A DNA stretch of 64,000 nucleotides. Origin: Salegentibacter salegens (GTDB taxonomy: Bacteria > Bacteroidota > Bacteroidia > Flavobacteriales > Flavobacteriaceae). The notes under the pieces were generated by a model, which was not told the DNA's origin, made no database searches, and worked only from the letters and a program-made list of their open reading frames with translations. Where the stretch lies: NCBI RefSeq assembly GCF_900142975.1, contig NZ_LT670848.1, forward strand, positions 930,001-994,000, given 5' to 3'. Shown one piece after another: positions 36,758 to 46,079 of the stretch. Position 1 is the first letter of the stretch. Each line of letters starts with the position of its first letter. The translations under genes and the position numbers were made by a program.

Positions 36758-37132
36758 TTATTTTACATTTTTATCAGCAAAAACAAGGGGTTTGGGAGGG
36801 TTGTACCTGGAAAGGTGACGCAGTTTTTCTGCTTTAATCCCTTCAATCATCATCACCAGTTGGCCCCAACTCACACCTCCTGATCGCAGGCCTTTGGGCA
36901 GGGAGAACGTACCCTTTTCCAGGCGCTTATAATAAATGACAAAACCCCCGGATTCCCAGTGCAGGAGTTTGATGTGGGTGGCCCGGCGGTTGATAAAAAT
37001 AAACACATCTCCACTAATAGGATCTTTTCCCATCTTACCGGTTACCAATCCCGATAGGCCGTGGAATCCTTTGCGCATATCACAAGCTCCCTTATAGAGA
37101 TAATACCGGTGGGAAGAACTTAAACTGAACAT
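36758..37132 (-). CDS. tnpB: IS66 accessory protein TnpB
   Basis: 124 residues of the IS66 Orf2-like family: YYLYKGACDMRKGFHGLSGLV, then GDVFIFINRRATHIKLLHWESGGFVIYYKRLEKGTF. It is required with TnpA for transposition of IS66 elements, although its biochemical role is unclear. It is encoded three bases after tnpA and 38 before tnpC, within the IS. (The name is unrelated to the IS200/605 nuclease TnpB.). Confidence 0.93.
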   Translation of the reverse strand: MFSLSSSHRYYLYKGACDMRKGFHGLSGLVTGKMGKDPISGDVFIFINRRATHIKLLHWESGGFVIYYKRLEKGTFSLPKGLRSGGVSWGQLVMMIEGIKAEKLRHLSRYNPPKPLVFADKNVK

Positions 37133-37135
37133 AAG

Positions 37136-37420
37136 CTACAGGTTGATCAGTGCAGATAATTGACCCAAACCAATACCGGAAACCTCTAATTGCACGCCAT
37201 TAGGATACCTAAGGCGGTACTGAGATTGGAAAAAATCTGCTTTATCAGGAGATAATTTTACAAAACCGTCAAAAGCTTCCTCTTTTGTGTTTTTCCATTT
37301 TTTTAACCAGTAAAAAAACTTACTGGGGGCTATCCCATGGTTACGGCAGAAAGTTTTCTTACTTAAACCACTAATTTCCCATTCCTTGATTATTTCAAAC
37401 ATACTGGCTTGCTTATCCAT
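37136..37420 (-). CDS. tnpA: IS66 accessory protein TnpA
   Basis: 94 residues. MFEIIKEWEISGLSKKTFCRNHGIAPSKFFYWLKKWK is the helix-turn-helix of IS66 TnpA proteins, presumed to bind the IS ends. The gene opens the IS66 operon 66 bases inside the right terminal repeat. Confidence 0.9.
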   Translation of the reverse strand: MDKQASMFEIIKEWEISGLSKKTFCRNHGIAPSKFFYWLKKWKNTKEEAFDGFVKLSPDKADFFQSQYRLRYPNGVQLEVSGIGLGQLSALINL

Positions 37421-37771
37421 TTATTTTTTGTGGCAAGCTAGAATTTATCTGAAGTTTACAAAAGATGTACTTAGCCGTTTGGATACGTTACCCGATCCTA
37501 GTAATATTAAGGTATCGTTTTCTTGGTTAAGGCTTATTTCAGGGGTACCATTCCATCTTTCTTCGTTTATAGTTGCTGAAATAAAGTCAGACTCATCTAG
37601 ATCGTCATCATTACTGCAGGAAAACATTCCAAAAGTTAGCAACAAAATTAGAGACGCAATTAAATTACTTGTTTTCATAAAATCGGGTTTAGTATTATAT
37701 AATAGATGCATTATTATATAAAAGGTTGCGTTGGATTATCTACAATTGTTAAAAATTATAAGAATAAATTT

Positions 37772-39280
37772 TTAGTCGGTAGTTAAAATGAAATCTCTAA
37801 CTATCTCAAGTTGAGAATCCCTATCCCATAAGACTTGACTAATATCCCTTTCAATTTTTATATCTGGTTCTGTTCCGAAACCATCCAAAATTTTACCATT
37901 CTTTTGAAAGGAGACCATTGTACTTATTTTTCCTGCTAATTTTGAATTTGGTAAATCAAACCATTCACTATTACCGCTAGAACCATCTGTGGTTACTCCC
38001 ACAATTTTGATGTTGGGAATATCTTTAAAAATCGAAACAAATACTGATGCCGCACTAAAAGTCTTTTCGTTGGCTAAAATATAAACTGGCTTATCGTAAT
38101 AGAATGAATCTTCATGCAATTTTTTTCCATTCAATATTCCAAAGTAATATTCACTGTATTTTTTATCATCTAGGTTATATATGGGGTCGAATGATTCTAG
38201 AAAGTTATTGACACCAGCTTTTTCTTCACTATTAAGTTCTCCCATTGAATACAAATACCGCCCATGTAGTCTATCAATATATTCTTGTGGTAATGGATTA
38301 GGTCCTCGCTGTCTTGTGGCATTAACCACATGGATGGAATCAGGGTGAACTAAATATTTTGCACACTCATAAACAAGGTCTCGCGTTCCACCATTATTGC
38401 TTCTTACGTCAATAATTAAGGCTTTACTATTTTTGTTAATGGACTTCATAAAAGAATTAAGCTTTTCGAAAAGAAGTGGAGCTTCATTCTTACTAACCAT
38501 TGCAGGAATTTTGATATGGGCGATATCTTTTTCTTTATAAAAAAGTTTCTCGATAATTTCTTTTTTATTGTAGTCCTCATCATCTACCAGCACATATTCC
38601 CTACCAAATTCTTCATCCCAGGGGCGTAATCTATTTGACCTATCTACAGGATTAACAACTAACGTAGTGTCGTTTTCGTGTGCTGAATCTGTAAGGGTTA
38701 ATTTTATATTTTCAGGTAACGTTTTGCCAAGGATCCTATAATTCTTTTGTATATCACGAATATCTCTCACTGCCCTTGTAAAATAAGTTTGTTGTGGTGC
38801 TTCTATATGTTCAGGTCGAATTTTTTGCAGAAAACTATTAATACTCATTCCGTCTATTTCTTTTAGAAAGGGAAATCGCGTATTGAGTAATTCATATTCC
38901 TCGTTTTGATTCAGATCCAACACAACTATTTTCCCATTTAGGGGTGCGTAAATAAAGGGTAAAAATAGATTTTCATTTAATCTAAAGCCTTTGATAGCTG
39001 TTAGCGAAGAGTGCCTATCTCCAATTTTACCTATTGTTTCATTCAGGAACAACCCAAAATCTTCTAAACTGGTAGAATCTCCTATTGAATTTATATAATG
39101 CTTAAAATCAGTATTGAAATCATACCCATTTAAATATACATAAGACGATTTTTCGTTTAAATGTTTCTTTAAAAATTCTAAATCTTGTTGGACTTGCTCT
39201 TTGGATAGAGTTTTATCCTGAGCTTTTGAAATTGTTATTATGAAACTAAATAGTATGGATAAAAGAATTATTTTTTTCAT
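37772..39280 (-). CDS. S41-family peptidase (C-terminal processing protease-like)
   Basis: 502 residues from the ATG at 39280, with a signal peptide MKKIILLSILFSFIITISKAQ; the frame's earlier in-frame start at 39301 is less likely. The catalytic tail domain shows KALIIDVRSNNGGTRDLVYECA, the strand and NxGG turn of S41 proteases, and YILANEKTFSAASVFVSIFKD, where the serine of FSAASVF is the probable nucleophile. A clear PDZ domain is not seen. It is predicted to be periplasmic. Its substrate is unknown. Confidence 0.82.
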   Translation of the reverse strand: MKKIILLSILFSFIITISKAQDKTLSKEQVQQDLEFLKKHLNEKSSYVYLNGYDFNTDFKHYINSIGDSTSLEDFGLFLNETIGKIGDRHSSLTAIKGFRLNENLFLPFIYAPLNGKIVVLDLNQNEEYELLNTRFPFLKEIDGMSINSFLQKIRPEHIEAPQQTYFTRAVRDIRDIQKNYRILGKTLPENIKLTLTDSAHENDTTLVVNPVDRSNRLRPWDEEFGREYVLVDDEDYNKKEIIEKLFYKEKDIAHIKIPAMVSKNEAPLLFEKLNSFMKSINKNSKALIIDVRSNNGGTRDLVYECAKYLVHPDSIHVVNATRQRGPNPLPQEYIDRLHGRYLYSMGELNSEEKAGVNNFLESFDPIYNLDDKKYSEYYFGILNGKKLHEDSFYYDKPVYILANEKTFSAASVFVSIFKDIPNIKIVGVTTDGSSGNSEWFDLPNSKLAGKISTMVSFQKNGKILDGFGTEPDIKIERDISQVLWDRDSQLEIVRDFILTTD

Positions 39281-39383
39281 TAAATAAGATTTATAGTACA
39301 ATGACCTCTTAAAATAGGTGACTTAAAGGCTCACAGGAATAAACATTTTTCCGCTTAAAAAATCACACTGTTTAAATTACCAA

Positions 39384-40463
39384 TTAATTTTCCAATTCTT
39401 TATCAGCGATTAATTTTTTAAAAAAATCTGCTACTCTCGAAGCTCCGGTTTTTCCACCGTCATCAATATTTGATAAAATAACTACCGTATAATTATCTTC
39501 TGTAAAATCTATAAGTTCAGCGTGAATACCATACCAACCGCCGCTGTGCCCAATTATGGTTTGGTTATATCTATTATCTATATCAATTCCATACCCTAAT
39601 TGGGTGTTGTAGCCTTTTACTTTAGGCTCTAACATCAAAGCTGTTGTTTCCTTGCTTAATAAATTATGATTTCTCAAAGCTTTAGAAAACTTAAATAAAT
39701 CTTCTACTGTGGAATAATAAAACCCGGCGGGAGATGCTTTGGTTAAGTAATACTCATTTTTCTTCAGTGTTTTGTTCTCTCCAAACTGTGAAGTATATCC
39801 GCTTGCTTTATTTTTTACGACTGAATCTACTGCAATTTCTGAGGTTGCCATCATCTCTGAAGGTTCCAGAATATGCTTTCTTATATAATCGTAATAATTT
39901 TCTCCGGAAACTTTCTCGATTATTAGTCCCAGAACCACGAATCCAGTTCCGCTATAATCATACTTAGTTCCAGGCTTAGATAGTAACGTATCATTTACAA
40001 ATAATGGAACAAAGTCAGAAATTTCTTCATATTCTAAATGCTTGATTTCATCTAAATCATTCACATAGAAGTTGTTTAATCCAGAAGTATGTGTTAAGAG
40101 TTGATGGACTGTAACGGAATTCCTAACGGTTTCATTTGGGTATTCTGGTAAATACTCCCCTATTGGTTTCTTTAGCGCTATTTTACCCTGCTCATACAGT
40201 TGTAAAGCGGCAACAGCAGTAAACATTTTTGTAATTGAAGCTATATTAAATTTAGTGTCAATGTTGTTTTTTACATCATATTCTATACTTGATAGTCCGT
40301 AGGCTCTCTTGTCAATTATTGTATCATTTTGAGCTACTAAGATGGCTCCTGAAAATACCGATCTATCGATGCTATCTAAATAATTTTTGATTTGAGAATT
40401 GCTAGATTGTGAATATGTTGAAGTAAATATTAATATAAATAGAAGTAGAATTTTAACTCTCAT
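39384..40463 (-). CDS. Serine hydrolase, class C beta-lactamase/PBP4* family
   Basis: 359 residues from the ATG at 40463, with signal peptide MRVKILLLFILIFTSTYSQ. The S-x-x-K motif is SITKMFTAVAAL near residue 77. The second motif, normally Y-x-N, reads YSG in YDYSGTGFVVLG, so the Asn is missing. The third, H-x-G, is GHSGGWYG. Such proteins are periplasmic esterases or D-aminopeptidases more often than true beta-lactamases. Its promoter region abuts the left end of the IS256 relic at 40519, which may alter expression. Confidence 0.82.
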   Translation of the reverse strand: MRVKILLLFILIFTSTYSQSSNSQIKNYLDSIDRSVFSGAILVAQNDTIIDKRAYGLSSIEYDVKNNIDTKFNIASITKMFTAVAALQLYEQGKIALKKPIGEYLPEYPNETVRNSVTVHQLLTHTSGLNNFYVNDLDEIKHLEYEEISDFVPLFVNDTLLSKPGTKYDYSGTGFVVLGLIIEKVSGENYYDYIRKHILEPSEMMATSEIAVDSVVKNKASGYTSQFGENKTLKKNEYYLTKASPAGFYYSTVEDLFKFSKALRNHNLLSKETTALMLEPKVKGYNTQLGYGIDIDNRYNQTIIGHSGGWYGIHAELIDFTEDNYTVVILSNIDDGGKTGASRVADFFKKLIADKELEN

Positions 40464-40518
40464 TGAAATTGGATTTTGATGAAAAACAGGGTGCACGATG
40501 AACCCCACAATATTTTAT

Positions 40519-41844
40519 GGGTCTGTAAATTAAACTCTGTCTGATGTTTTAATTCTTCTGGGGCTAGCCCCAGAGGAATTGGCGTTAATGTCCAGTGGTA
40601 TCCTGTCTCCAAATTTAATATAAAATTGCTGGATTGTAAGGCTCCAGTTATGCAAAGGAGCTGTCCATTTCTTCTCAATGTTTCTTGTGGCCAGGTAGAC
40701 TAGCTTGAGCAGCGACATATCATTAGTGAAAGCTCCTTTTGTTTTGGTGACTTTTCTGATTTGGCGATGGAAGCCTCCACGGCATTGGTGGTATAAATAA
40801 TCTTTCTAATAGATTCTGTATACTCAAAATACTGGGATAGCTGCTCCCAGTTACGCTGCCAGCTTTCAATGACCACAGGATATTTACTACCCCATCTCTC
40901 TTCTAGGTTCAACAGCTCATCTTCGGCTACATCTTTGGTGACTGCTCTATACACTTTCTTCAGGTCTTTCATAAACTCCTTCTGATCCTTCGAGGCTACA
41001 TATTTGAGTGAGTTACGGATTTGGTGTACAATACAAAGCTGAACCTGAGCCTTTGGATAAACACTTAAGATAGCCTGTGTAAAGCCTTTCAGATTATCTG
41101 TACAGGCAATCAGGATGTCCTCTAATCCACGGTTATGAAGATCGGTTAAAACCTGTAGCCAAAAATTAGCACCTTCACTCTCAGAAATGTACATTCCCAG
41201 AATTTCCTTTTTTCCTTCTTTTGTAATACCCAGGATGTTATAAAGTGCTTTATGGGTAATCTTTCCATCCACTTTAACCTTATAATGCATCGCATCAAGC
41301 CAAACAATGCAGTAGAGGGGTTCTAAAGGACGACTTTGCCAGGCTTTGATATCAGGTATGATCTGATCGGTGATCTGGCTTAGAACCGTATGGGAAATAT
41401 CGGTATCGTACATTTCTTTGATATGGCTCGAGATGTCACGGTAGCTCATCCCAAGTCCATAAAGACCGATAATTTTTTCTGAAAGATTATCTGCCAGAAT
41501 CGTCTGCCGCTTTTTAACCAGTTCCGGTTGGAAGCTGCTTTGACGGTCTTCAGGGGTTTCAATATCAAAAGATCCAAAACCGCTTTTAAGCTTTTTCTTT
41601 CCCTTGCCATTACGCTTGTTCCCTTTGGAGCGTTCATCATTATCTAAATGAGAATCCATTTCAGCCTCAAGGGCTTTCTCAATGACGTTCTTTAGCATCG
41701 GTGCAAAAGCACCGTCTGCACCAAAAAGGCTCTTGCCAGACATGAACTGGTCCAGTACCTTTTTCTCGAATTCTTGTTCTTCTTTTGTGGTCATAATCTA
41801 TCTGAATGAAATTAATAAATAATCCTATTCAGACAGAGTTTATT
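40519..41844 (-). mobile_element. IS256-family element, defective copy (1,326 bp)
   Basis: Ends match each other as imperfect inverted repeats (22 of 26): GGGTCTGTAAATTAAACTCT at 40519 and, on the minus strand from 41844, GAGAGTGTAAAATAAACTCT. Both continue GTCTGA. A 30-bp hairpin (40551-40580) lies by the transposase 3' end, as in the other IS256 copy. No target duplication is seen (TATTTTAT versus GGGTCGAA). The transposase is frameshifted. Confidence 0.88.
40530..41794 (-). pseudogene. IS256 transposase with a one-base deletion
   Basis: The protein is normal through CIVWLDAMHYKV, ACTDNLKGFTQAI and RKIIYTTNAVEA, then reads SIAKSEKSPKQKE. The next frame supplies MSLLKLVYLATRNIEKKW to the end, exactly as in the intact copy at 56539-57777 (EAFHRQVRKVTKTKGAFTND). 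GCTTCCATCGCC against an expected GCTTTCCATCGCC places the lost T near 40770. The C-terminal catalytic Glu region is therefore missing from the translated product. The sequence is a diverged relative, not a copy, of the other IS256. Confidence 0.9.
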
Positions 41845-42128
41845 TTACACTCTCGGGTCGAATCTTTCCTTTTGATGTATATGAATCAATATCAATTAGT
41901 TCTCGGTTCTGATTTAGAAAGCTATGATAAAAGCCAAAAATTATTTAGTAAAAATAACCCTTGTAATATATATATTGTTTTAAGGCGACCAAAAGTAACT
42001 GTTGATCCAAATTCTATTCAAGTAAAAGGTAATAGAGCTAAAATTGGCTATTTCGGAGTGATGGTGCCACCTGTTTCGGTCAAACAGTGCCACTTTAAAA
42101 GATACTGCAATTATATAAAAAATTAATC

Positions 42129-42872
42129 TTACTCGTTCTTTAAAGCTCCTTTTCTTAGAGATTCTCCTTTAAGGTCGATCCGATGTGAGGAGTTAACGAT
42201 CCTGTCCAAAATAGCGTCTGCTATAGTTCCTTCCCCAATAATATCATACCAGGCAGATACGGGTATTTGTGAAGATATAATTGTGGAAGCTTTGTTATAC
42301 CGGTCATCGATGATATCCATAAGGGTTTCCCTGGCGTGGTTATCAAAACTCTGCAGGCCAAAGTCATCCAGGATCAGTACATCCGCTTTGATGAGTTTCC
42401 CAAGTTCCTTAAGATAAGTGCCATCCACTTTACTCAGTTTTAATTTCTTAAAAAGGCGGGCAGTATTGGTGTAAATGGTTTTGTATTCCATCATACAACC
42501 CTGATGCCCTAAAGCTTGGGCCAAGTAACTTTTACCAACCCCGGACGCCCCTGTAAGGATAATATTCTCCTTTCTGGTGATAAAATCCAGTGTCCCCAGA
42601 CGGGTAAACATGTTCTTGTCCAGGTTGCGTTGCTGGGTGTAATTCACATCGGCCAGGTTCGCCTCTTGTTTAAAGCCGGCCTGTTTTAAGAGCCGCTCTA
42701 TCTTCCGGTTCTGCCGGTCTTCCCATTGGTGATCGATCAGCAGTGCCAGGTATTCATCAGCAGTGATGTTCTCTATACGATTGTCCTTTATGTGCTGCAG
42801 GTGCAACTGGGCCATAGCCCCCAGGCGCATTTGTTTTAGTTTTTCAATAGTCTGATTGTTGTTCATATTCAT
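42129..42872 (-). CDS. istB: IS21 helper ATPase IstB
   Basis: 247 residues of the DnaC/IstB AAA+ family. IILTGASGVGKSYLAQALG is the Walker A motif and ADVLILDDFGLQSFD the Walker B; SSQIPVSAWYDIIG contains sensor I. IstB assists IstA in target selection and strand transfer. It starts 17 bases after the istA stop, in the usual order, and appears intact. Confidence 0.94.
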   Translation of the reverse strand: MNMNNNQTIEKLKQMRLGAMAQLHLQHIKDNRIENITADEYLALLIDHQWEDRQNRKIERLLKQAGFKQEANLADVNYTQQRNLDKNMFTRLGTLDFITRKENIILTGASGVGKSYLAQALGHQGCMMEYKTIYTNTARLFKKLKLSKVDGTYLKELGKLIKADVLILDDFGLQSFDNHARETLMDIIDDRYNKASTIISSQIPVSAWYDIIGEGTIADAILDRIVNSSHRIDLKGESLRKGALKNE

Positions 42873-42889
42873 TGGATTTAAAGGGTTTA

Positions 42890-44443
42890 TTATTGATATG
42901 CAGAAGCACCCCGCAAGTTATCGTGTTCTGGGATGTGCGGTTTATCTTCTTCGAGGTCCTGGTAAAACAAGGAGCTTTTGTCCAGGTTATTTTTCAGGAT
43001 ATTTTTAATGCGCAGGTAAGTAGCCGCGTCTGCTTGCAAAGCTCTTTTACAGGCATCATCCAATCGCTGGGAGCCATAGGATTTATGAAGCTGGATGACC
43101 CCCATAGCTCGTTTGTATCCTATTTCCGGATAGTCCACTGCGGTGATTATTTGCTCGATACAGCCCAGCACGTGCTTGCCATGTATGGCCGCTTTCTTTT
43201 TAAAAAATTCAGGGCTCCAATCGCTATAGTATTTATGTGTACTGCTTAAATGATCTTTGTTGGTATTATAACTGCCTTTTGATGGGTTGCGCTGGTGCAG
43301 GGCGATCCGCTGATGATAATAATATACTTCAACCACGGAACTGGTATAATGGATGGTGGTTTCTTTTCCTATGTAACGATAGGGTGCGCTGTAATAGCTT
43401 TTATCCGGGGAGAAGTATACATAGCCTATTTTCTGAACCTTTGCCCTTCGGTACCCTTTCAGTTCATAGACTGTCTCTGGCAGGGGCTTTAGGTATTCCC
43501 GTTCCACGGATTGGAAGAGTTCCCTGCGACTGGCTTCTTTGCGAGAGAACAACAGGTCATTGTACCGCTCCAACAAGCGTTTTATCTCCCGGTTAAGATC
43601 TTCCAAAGAGAAGAAGCTCATCTCCCGAAGGGGATAATAGATCCGCTGGTAGGCAAGGTTTACGGCATTCTCCACCAAAGCTTTATCCTGTGGGGCATAG
43701 CCCCGGGCAGGATTGATCACACAGTCGTAATGCCGTGCGAAGTCTTTAAAACTCCTGTTGATGTCAGCCTCATACCTGCTGGCACGGGTAACCGCTGATT
43801 TTAAGTTGTCGGAGACGATGGCTTTAGGAACGCCTCCATAAAAGTGCAGGGCATTACAGCAACAGGTAATCAGGTCCTCACGTTTCTGGCTTTTACAGGC
43901 TTCCACGTAAGTATACTGGCTGTTGGGAAGGATGGCTACAAATACTTCTACCGGGATCAGTTCCCCGGTTTCTCTATCAATAATTTGGAGCTTTTTGCCG
44001 GCATAATCAATAAAGACTTCATTCCCAGGATCGTGTTCAAGTTTCATCGAACCTTTAACCTTGGCATATTTGCGCCGGTAGTGTTCCATAAACTGGGTAT
44101 AACCATAAGGATCTTTAGCCTGCGCTACATATTCCTGATAATGGTATAAAAAAGTAAATCCTGGATGATTCCGGGCCTTGTTGACCCCCTCAAAATATAA
44201 CATTAGTTCCTCATAGCGAGGGTTATCAATAGTAGTGTGCGTAGGAAAAAGCTTTTCTAAGCCAGCATTATCAAGGGCCAATAATTCCTTAAGAGAAGAA
44301 CCGCTGGCCTTGAACAGCCGCATATAAGTATTTACCGTATTGCGAGAGATCCCAAGGGTGGCACCTATTTTACGGTTGCTAAATCCATCGAGATGTAAGG
44401 AAATAATTTGTTTTAAGTCCATTGGATCAAGTGTATTGGCCAT
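42890..44443 (-). CDS. istA: IS21 transposase IstA
   Basis: 517 residues. The N-terminal helix-turn-helix (ISLHLDGFSNRKIGATLGISRNTVNTYMRLF) binds the iterated end repeats. The rve-type catalytic core has VFIDYAGKKL (first Asp), AIVSDNLKSAV (second Asp) and the Glu in DKALVENAVNLAYQRI. The C-terminal Mu-like domain includes the YYSAPYRYIGKET stretch. It is the first gene of the element, followed by istB, and appears intact. Confidence 0.94.
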   Translation of the reverse strand: MANTLDPMDLKQIISLHLDGFSNRKIGATLGISRNTVNTYMRLFKASGSSLKELLALDNAGLEKLFPTHTTIDNPRYEELMLYFEGVNKARNHPGFTFLYHYQEYVAQAKDPYGYTQFMEHYRRKYAKVKGSMKLEHDPGNEVFIDYAGKKLQIIDRETGELIPVEVFVAILPNSQYTYVEACKSQKREDLITCCCNALHFYGGVPKAIVSDNLKSAVTRASRYEADINRSFKDFARHYDCVINPARGYAPQDKALVENAVNLAYQRIYYPLREMSFFSLEDLNREIKRLLERYNDLLFSRKEASRRELFQSVEREYLKPLPETVYELKGYRRAKVQKIGYVYFSPDKSYYSAPYRYIGKETTIHYTSSVVEVYYYHQRIALHQRNPSKGSYNTNKDHLSSTHKYYSDWSPEFFKKKAAIHGKHVLGCIEQIITAVDYPEIGYKRAMGVIQLHKSYGSQRLDDACKRALQADAATYLRIKNILKNNLDKSSLFYQDLEEDKPHIPEHDNLRGASAYQ

Positions 44444-45392
44444 ATCGCTTGTTTTTAAGCGACAAGGTATTATTTACTTGATCTTTCAAAGTGGCACAAA
44501 ACGAACCGATATAGGCTTAACTTAAAACCAAAAGTGGCACAATTTGAACCGAAATGCCTGGCACTAACCGACCGAAATCACTGGCACAAATCGATCCGAG
44601 ATATCCAAAAATTCAATTACTTATACACATTAAAGAAAAGACAAAAGTTGTCAATTTAGATTTTGAGTTTAAAAATGCTGAATCAGAAATTGAATATTTT
44701 ACTAAATACCCATATAATCTTCTCGCTTTTAAGGATAATAAAAAAGCACTAATGGTTGCCAGACCAACTAACTTATTAGACAGCAACTTAGTTATCGATA
44801 ATATCAAAACAGAAGATTTAGATTATGAAGTGTTATATATTGGTCAGGCCTATGGAAAAGATGGAAAACGAACAGCATTAGACAGATTATCATCCCACGA
44901 AACTGTTCAGAGAATTTACACTCATTCGTTAAGCCAACATCCAGATTCCGATATTTGGATCATGCTTACAAACTTTTCACAGCAAAGTATGTTAATGATG
45001 GCTGGCAACGATTTAATAAAAGTAAAGGAAGAAGATTTGAAAATAGAGGATGAAAAACTAGAACACTTTTCTGATAATAGAAATTTATCTATTTCCGAGA
45101 AACAGAAAATAAATTTTACGGAAGCAGCCTTGATAAAGTATTTTGAACCCCAATATAATAAAGATTTTAAAAATGTATTCCCCTCTTCAAATCATAAATC
45201 ATATTCTGAGTGTTACAGTTTGGATGTCAGAGCCATGACAATAGAACTAGACACTTCAGAAATGATAAGAAATATTTATACAAATAAATCTGGAAGAAAA
45301 GATTATCATATGAAAATGTTTGAATTTAACTCAGATAAAGATAGAATTAGTTTATTAGAAGCTTTTGAATAAACCAACTTTTAGTAAAAATT

Positions 45393-45938
45393 TCATAAGT
45401 TATAGCCTACACTTAATTGTAATACAGTATTGGTAGGTTCAAATGTCATATTACTCACCTCAGTAGTAAATAGTTTGTTTAATCCTTGGTAGGCACCTAA
45501 TTCAATAAAAAACTCTCTAATATCGATTCCAAAACCTAAGTTAAAACCATAATCGAATGAATCCGGTTCACCTTCATAATTTGTAAATTCTTTATTTATA
45601 AGCACCCCTATTTGAGGGCCAAATAATATATATGGTGAGTTGAAAAATTTAAAATCTAGAGGTAAATTAATGTAATTTAATTTGTAGTTCACAGCTGATA
45701 TATTAAACTCCCTATTACCCTGTTGAGAATATTCGAGTTTTGGTCTAAAGGCTAATTTGTTTCCTAGTTCTTTTTCTGCCACTATTCCTAAATGCAAGCC
45801 AATTTCGTGATGCATATTGAACGACTTAGTTCCATTGGAAAGAGCTGAATTATTGATTCCTCCGAAAATACCATATTCTATTTGAGAGTAGGAATGAGTT
45901 GAAATTAGAATGAATGCAAAGAAAATTAACTTTTTCAA
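45393..45938 (-). CDS. Outer-membrane beta-barrel protein (PorT-like)
   Basis: 181 residues with signal peptide MKKLIFFAFILISTHSYSQ. The barrel shows the PF13568-like pattern: EYGIFGGINNSALS, FRPKLEYSQQGNREF, YKLNYINLPLDFKF, YILFGPQIGVLI and FGIDIREFFIELGAYQGLN, ending LQLSVGYNL. These eight-stranded barrels are abundant in Bacteroidota; function is unknown. It converges with the GIY-YIG relic 20 bases away. Confidence 0.82.
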   Translation of the reverse strand: MKKLIFFAFILISTHSYSQIEYGIFGGINNSALSNGTKSFNMHHEIGLHLGIVAEKELGNKLAFRPKLEYSQQGNREFNISAVNYKLNYINLPLDFKFFNSPYILFGPQIGVLINKEFTNYEGEPDSFDYGFNLGFGIDIREFFIELGAYQGLNKLFTTEVSNMTFEPTNTVLQLSVGYNL

Positions 45939-46079
45939 TTGATTAGTTGTTTTTGTTATCCTGCAAATAAAACTAAATATATTGAAGGCCTAAAATAAAA
46001 TTCTTACCATCGCCTTTTTAGAAATAACCGCTATTTGTGATCAACCAATTAAAAACAAACAACTTCAGGGTAATCTGCA

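Larger units (their letters stand above)
35018..37486 (-). mobile_element. IS66-family insertion sequence, complete (2,469 bp)
   Basis: Terminal inverted repeats GTATCCATTCGGCTAAGTAC (from 35018) and GTATCCAAACGGCTAAGTAC (minus strand, from 37486) differ at two positions. It is flanked by an 8-bp duplication, GTTACCCG, at 35010-35017 and 37487-37494. It contains the three standard genes tnpA, tnpB and tnpC in order on the minus strand, all open, so it may be active. It interrupts a lipoprotein gene. Confidence 0.95.
34722..37678 (-). pseudogene. DUF6252-like lipoprotein gene split by IS66
   Basis: The 5' part (ATG at 37678) encodes MKTSNLIASLILLLTFGMFSC, a lipoprotein signal, then SATINEERWNGTPEIS and LILLGSGN. 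The 3' part resumes after the IS66 element with NEQVIVFKIKFKGEGVYDLL, then YYTTIGGDVMTSLY and NFTNGQFKGSIRN to the stop at 34722. Removing 35018-37494 joins LILLGSGN to EQVIVF in frame, giving ~160 residues. The DUF6252 assignment is from memory of family pattern. The gene is inactivated by insertion. Confidence 0.8.
42050..44603 (-). mobile_element. IS21-family insertion sequence (ends approximate)
   Basis: Contains istA and istB with both frames open. Each end carries iterated ~23-bp sites of the form TTTCGGT-n6-GTGCCA: two at the left (GTGCCA near 42064 and 42089) and four at the right (TGGCAC near 44492, 44535, 44560 and 44582), typical of IS21 multiple transposase-binding sites. I could not define a target duplication, so the boundaries may be off by about ten bases. 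It interrupts the GIY-YIG-like gene. Confidence 0.85.
41875..45372 (+). pseudogene. GIY-YIG-like protein gene split by IS21
   Basis: The 5' part (ATG at 41875, 31 bases after the IS256 end) gives ~59 residues ending NRAKIGY. After the IS21 element the frame resumes YPKIQLLIHIKEKTKVVN and runs to 45372, ~255 residues. The 3' part carries YEVLYIGQAYGKDGKRTALDRLSSH (YIG strand plus the helix with a conserved Arg) and, 70 residues later, FTEAALIKYFEPQYN, the Glu helix and PxYN turn of GIY-YIG nucleases. The pattern is suggestive only. The native start may have been removed by IS256. A transcript from the IS could still yield the C-terminal half. Confidence 0.55.

Noticed and set aside
41806..42126. 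A stand-alone 106-residue plus-strand protein
   Set aside because: It begins inside the IS256 terminal repeat and ends inside the IS21 end; only 41875 to about 42053 is native, as the 5' part of the split gene.
42890..44443. Several plus-strand frames of 60-120 codons opposite istA
   Set aside because: They are shadows of a strongly coding transposase; none has a recognisable protein.
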